Source: Cephalotus follicularis
Lineage: Eukaryota > Streptophyta > Magnoliopsida > Oxalidales > Cephalotaceae
Length of the DNA: 64,000 bases
Assembly: GCA_001972305.1 (NCBI GenBank)
Contig: BDDD01000311.1
Location: 186,001-250,000, forward strand
Reading direction: 5' to 3'
Both the position numbers and the translations under genes were made by a program. Under the pieces are notes generated by a model. It was given only the letters and a program-made list of their open reading frames with translations. It ran no database searches and had not been told where the DNA came from. This document shows, piece by piece, positions 60,101 to 64,000 of the stretch. Numbering within the stretch: the first letter of the stretch is position 1; each line of letters begins with the position of its first letter.

Positions 60101-61145
60101 TTTCAGCCCCGGAACATTCCAAGCTTTCAAAGTTCTAATCACACCGTCAAACATCTTGATCTGAACTTACCCACATCCGACAACCTTCAATGCATTGTGT
60201 TCCCCCAACAGAACCTTCCCCTCCTTGACGTCATAGGTGGCGAACCAATCCCTGTTAGGTGTCATGTGAAAAGAACATCCCGAATCAAGAATCCAACAAC
60301 TGGTGTTATTTACGCAAACAGGCAGAACTAAATATGTATCAGCCTCATCCGAACTTTCATGCACTACACCTGCATTAACTTCTACTATATTCCTTTTAGC
60401 TATTCCCTTTCCCTTGTATCTCAGACAATCAACTTTCCAGTGCCCAGTTTCATTACAAATAAAGCATCGAGAATTCTCAGCTCTCGACTTAGACCGTGAC
60501 TTACCCCTTTTTACCTGATCCTCTCTCCCGGTTCCTGCCTCTAGCTACAAAACCTTCTGCCTGATTCTCCCCCATATTTTCTGACACCTTTTTCTTCAAC
60601 TCCCTAGACTTCAAAGCATCCTTAACATCATTTACATCAATGGAGTCTTTACCATATAACATAGTATCCACAAAGTGATCATATGAGGATGTCAATGAAC
60701 ACAGTAAGATCAAGGCTTGATCTTCATCATCAATTTTAATATTTGTATTCTTCAAATCATGAATCACCTTATTAAAATTATCAATATGCTCTTTTACAGA
60801 CACACCTTCCTTCATTCGAAGAGTATACATGCGTTGTTTGAGATACAACCTGTTTGCGAGTGACTTGGTCATGTAGCGACTCTCCAGTTTATTCCATAAC
60901 CCAACCGCTATTGTCTCATCCATAAATTCACAGAGAACGTCATCCTCCAAACATAGCTGAATCGATGTATGTGCCATGTTTAGGATCCTTTTCTTCTCCG
61001 CCTGAAGCATATCCTCAGGTAAACCTTCTTCACCATCTACTGCCCCCCAAACTTATTGTTATATCAGTAGTACCCGTATCTTCACATGCCACATACTGAA
61101 ATTGCCTGTTCCATCAAATTTTGCAATATCAAACTTGGTTGACAT
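57191..61145 (-). pseudogene. Copia B gag-pol polyprotein, decayed
   Basis: gag starts at ATG 61145 (MSTKFDIAKFDGTG), with stops near 61060-61070. It then runs open through the UBN2-type region (61010-60501) and a complete zinc knuckle CFICNETGHWKVDC (about 60430-60475). The protease has LDSGCSFHMTPNRDWF (about 60245-60290). Integrase spans about 60120-59270 with frame breaks, including a stop in the C-terminal region. Reverse transcriptase runs from about 58860 to 57830 and keeps YVDD (about 58150-58165), unlike copia A. It has a stop after 'NSYC' near 58229 and a shift near 57840. RNase H runs from 57829 to 57191. It is more complete than A but not translatable as one protein. Confidence 0.9.
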
Positions 61146-61182
61146 CTTGAATTTGAAGCAAGAACCTGGCTCTGATACCACT

Positions 61183-61623
61183 TGTTGTAAAAACTAGCCT
61201 AAAAAACTCTAACAACCTAATAACAAAGTTTAATCAAGCAAACACACACAAGACAATAAAGATAAATCAACACAAGATTTACGTGATTCGATCAATGTGA
61301 TCTACGTCCACGGGCAGATGTGATATGGTTCTTTCACTATATAAATATGAGATTACAATGAGTTTCTCACAATCCCTTAGCCTTTGTTACACCCAGAAAA
61401 ACCCATTCTCTAGTGCAAAATCGGTTGACGGATGATATCTCTCTTGTTGCTCTCTTAACTTTTGACCCAAGGAAACTTTCCTATTTATACAAGTCGCTGG
61501 GTAGTCGGCTGGACATAAAATCCAGTCGAATGTCTCCCGAGGCAGCTGACTATTTTTGTTAAACAAATTTTTCAAGTTGCGCCAACATTCGACTGTCATC
61601 AGACACTATCCAACTGTCCTGTT
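61183..61623 (-). repeat. Right LTR of copia B (5' LTR), truncated by insertion
   Basis: Matches the left LTR from TGTTGTAAAAAC to 'ctgtcctgtt', where the left copy continues 'aatccagtcggctg' but this copy changes to TGTAATACCCC. A short segment present in the left copy ('tctccacaaagcagtcgactg' region) is deleted here near 61530. Confidence 0.85.
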
Positions 61624-62454
61624 TGTAATACCCCGTACCTGTTTTTAGAGGATTATATCTTAAGGCTTAGTTTGGTTCATGGAATGGACCTAAGTTGATT
61701 TTGTGTGGTTAGTGGCTTATTTAAAACATGTGGACAAGAATGGTTTAGGTTATTATATTGATTTTATAGCTAGCTTCTTGAGGAAGCTTGTTGTTCCTAA
61801 AGTGGTGTTGGGATAAGAAGTTGTTGGAGTTGGTAATTCTTCTTGGTAAGTGAGTTCGGTTTTTGGAGAGATAGAAAGAAAGGGAGAGCTCTCGTCTTCT
61901 TCTTCCTTGTCGAGAGTTGGAATCTTTGTCTTGCTTTTGAGCTTTGGAGGTGAGCTCCTACCTTCTCTGGTTTCGGTAAGGGCATGGTGGTACGTTGTGC
62001 TCGGGCCGAGGAAGAGGATGATGGCCTGGTTTGGTTGGTTATGTTATGTTTATGTATGTGTTTGTGTTTCTTCCTGGGTTGATTCGTGTTAGTTTTGCAG
62101 ACGATAGTCCTATTGTTGAGACGGAGCACCTCGGGGTTGGTCGGCGATAGCGTGTGGGGTGTTTCTGTTAGTGGGACATTCTCCTCTTTCGTTTATTTGA
62201 TATTTAAGTGTGCCTATTATTGTTTTCTGGTTGAATGTTTCCTTGGGGATTTGGATCCCGGTTATCTTGTATATTGTGTTCTTAATCTGGGATGAGCTTG
62301 AGAGCTCAGCTGGTCCTCATGATGATGTATTTTCGTCTTCGGATGTGTTGTTATCTTTGTTGATGATTCTCTCCTTATACCTTGGTTTTCCTCTATTGTG
62401 AGGGGTGCACGGAATTGTGCGGCTTATTTTCTTGGTTTTTCCCTGGTTGTACGG

Positions 62455-62680
62455 ATAGAGTTTAGCAAGCTCTGGCTCGGATAGATACTAAAGGACGAGG
62501 TCCGGATAGACATAGCAGGCAAGGCCTGAATATGTGTGTGTTTCGCCTGGTATGGCGACAGACCGCGGATACTGTAGTGGATAGCGAGCTGAGGCTTGGA
62601 TAGATACTAGAGGACGTGGTTTGGATAGATATTAACGGACGAGGTCCGGATAGGTTCTAGCAGGCGAGGCCTGGATATGT
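62455..62680. repeat. Degenerate short tandem repeats in the gypsy-type LTR
   Basis: Phrases close to 'ggatagatactaraggacg' and 'agcaggcgaggcctggatatg' alternate about four times, with unit lengths of roughly 45-60 bp. No coding signal. Confidence 0.55.
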
Positions 62681-63514
62681 GTGTGTGTGTGGTGTCATGG
62701 TATATGACGGCAGACGACGGGATGTGGTGATGTGTGTGTTTGTCTTTCTCTTCCTTATTTGTTGTCCCTGACACGGTTATTATTATTTGTTGATGGTGAT
62801 ATAATCTTCTATTGGATTCTTATACTTGTTGATATTTGACTCTCTTGACAGGCTCTGAGGAGCTAGATGTTGTCATGTGGTTGAGTTGTACATTCTTTTA
62901 TTGTCCCCTGATATATTCTTGTTTCTCCTAGTTGGGTATGACCTGATATATGTTTCCTTATGCGTCCAGTGGTTGTGGATGCTTTGGAGAATGCTTGTTC
63001 TTGCTCACTAGTCATTTGGATTAATCCCCTCCCAGTTGTTTTGCAGAGGAAGCTGCTGTGGCTGTCGGGGAAGTCTTTTGGGTTGACAAGGTAGTCTGCA
63101 GGGGATGAGCAGAGTTGCCAGCTTCACGGGCTCATCCTTGCATGCATTCATGGGGGCATATGGGTTTTATTCTTTTGTTGTATGGTCCTCGGCCTGAGGA
63201 GGAAACGATATTCTTTTGTATGGGTCCTCGGCTTCGAGCAGGGGACGATACTTGTGAACTTGATATATATATTATTTTGGAATGATAATATGATGTGTTC
63301 TTGAGATGATTTATTGTGTTTAATGAAGAGATTTCATGTTTTTACTTGTAACGCTGTGTTACGATCTTCTGCTTGTTTACCGAGAAGGTTACCCGAGGTT
63401 GGGCAAGTCGGGGGATCTCCCCGGGGCGGGGGTCAACCCGTGGGGCTCGTGTCCTAACCTCAGGGTTGTTAGGGTTGGGTTGGTTTATGTTGTGGGCTGG
63501 CACGTGTCGTCGGG

Positions 63515-63665
63515 CTCTGTCCGAGGAGAACATGTTGTCCGAGGAGACGTTCGAGGAGAGCGTGTTGTCCAGGAAGGACATGCCCGGGGAGGACATGTCC
63601 GAGGTTAGTCGTCCAATGAGGACATGCCAGAGGATGGCTCATCCGGGGAAGGCATGTCTTAGGAT
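63515..63665. repeat. Degenerate GTCCGAGGAG repeats
   Basis: About eight short units close to 'gtccgaggagaacatg' in 150 bp, accounting for the long open frames found here on both strands. The same CCGAGGA core is frequent in the left LTR of the element at 3851-8706. Confidence 0.55.
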
Positions 63666-64000
63666 GGAGGTGCAGGCCTGGCTTGTGATACGTCGTGTTG
63701 TATTGGGTGGTGTTGGCATCCCCTGTCCGGGACCCCTGGCAAGACGTAGTGTTACGTTCTCTGCCCTGGCTCCCTCCCCTGGTATGTTCCTTTAGTGGAA
63801 CGGTGCGTTTGGGCAGTGGTTGTTGTGTGTGTCCCCTTTAGTTAAACGGTGAGTTTGAATGGTTTTGTGTAAGGGTTAATTACAGTTATGCCATTTTCTG
63901 TTTTATTTTCTTCCCTACCAGGAGTTGTGGCGTTGTTTTGGCTTAGAGGAGATGGGAAATTCCTCATTCCTGCCGTGCGATTCGTCCGAAGTGGTTATCC

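Larger units (their letters stand above)
56466..61623 (-). mobile_element. Ty1/copia retrotransposon B, same family as A
   Basis: Left LTR 56466-57111, internal gag-pol on the minus strand, Met-tRNA primer site (TGGTATCAGAG on the minus strand, 61170-61180), and the first 441 bp of the right LTR (61183-61623) before it is cut by a gypsy-type LTR. Coding order and sequence closely follow copia A, including the LTR motifs. The left LTR ends CTCAACG where A has CTCAACA. The right target duplication lies outside the window. Confidence 0.92.
61624..64000 (+). mobile_element. Ty3/gypsy-type LTR (5' part), inserted in copia B
   Basis: Begins TGTAATACCCCGTACC, a common start of plant gypsy LTRs, exactly where the copia B LTR is interrupted; the candidate target-site copy is CTGTT (61619-61623). 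No gag-pol is seen before the window ends. A block at about 63006-63060 ('cactagtcatttggattaatcccctcc', then 'ttgttttgcag') matches 36580-36630 of the solo LTR in sequence and order, so the two families are related. Degenerate 'gatagatactaaaggacgaggtccg' repeats occupy 62455-62680, and 'gtccgaggaga.catg' repeats occupy 63515-63660. The LTR end was not found, so part of this may be internal sequence. Confidence 0.65.

Noticed and set aside
63336..63795. Overlapping plus- and minus-strand open frames of 84-140 codons
   Set aside because: They lie in a gypsy-type LTR and its GTCCGAGGAG repeats; no recognisable family.
1..64000. tRNA, rRNA, snoRNA or miRNA genes
   Set aside because: None recognised by reading. 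The long hairpins found are parts of MITEs. tRNAscan-SE and a small-RNA mapping would be decisive; a confident hit would overturn this.

Overview
The window looks like intergenic-rich nuclear DNA of a dicotyledonous plant. It is AT-rich, has GT-AG introns, and carries TA, GA and poly-A microsatellites. Plant-specific protein families are present (a TT1/WIP zinc finger and a UGT85-type glycosyltransferase), and the DNA is dominated by layered plant transposons. I see no bacterial, organellar or rRNA/tRNA genes, no CRISPR array, and no operons. The species cannot be named from the sequence alone.

Only two host genes look intact. One is a six-exon, single-RRM RNA-binding protein gene on the plus strand (21128-26315, 257 aa deduced). 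The other is a two-exon TT1-like WIP-domain zinc-finger gene on the plus strand (40248-41186, 279 aa deduced). A third host-derived locus is a broken UGT85-type glycosyltransferase (about 52740-55400) split by a solo LTR and bounded by a copia element.

Layout. 1-640: tail of a Ty3/gypsy-type LTR. About 765-2155: CACTA (En/Spm) remnant with transposase exons, subterminal repeats and a clear terminus. 2292-2927: hAT-type MITE. 3851-8706: LTR element with a 5-bp target duplication (AGTTG) whose only gene is a decayed accessory ORF of the 'putative gypsy-type transposon' family. Signals in its LTRs suggest this gene runs antisense to the element. 8712-20540: no credible gene; MITEs, tandem repeats, a copia scrap, a CACTA-like end and a 0.97-kb foldback just upstream of the RRM gene. 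21128-26315: RRM gene. 26316-29298: intergenic with a three-copy array of about 144 bp. 29299-38496: copia element A (minus strand, TSD GAATA), itself interrupted by a 3.8-kb solo gypsy LTR (33347-37171, TSD CCTTT) that carries seven 31-bp repeats. 38502-41186: TT1-like gene and its upstream region with a MITE. 42138-49446: truncated Tork/Angela-like copia on the minus strand with one long LTR. 49473-50786: second CACTA remnant. 50790-52750: 3' half of a plus-strand copia element. 52740-55400: broken UGT85. 56466-61623: copia element B, same family as A. 61624-64000: start of another gypsy-type LTR, inserted in B's right LTR and running off the window.

The genes do not form a pathway together. 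TT1-type proteins regulate flavonoid or seed-coat programmes and UGT85 enzymes glycosylate small molecules, but the UGT here is dead, so any link is only proximity. The points most worth a second look are the antisense accessory gene with its own TATA box and polyadenylation signal, the DRE-core (GCCGAC) cluster upstream of the TATA box in the copia A/B LTRs, the foldback next to the RRM gene, and shared splice-like modules in the gypsy LTRs. I found nothing I can defend as a wholly new system.
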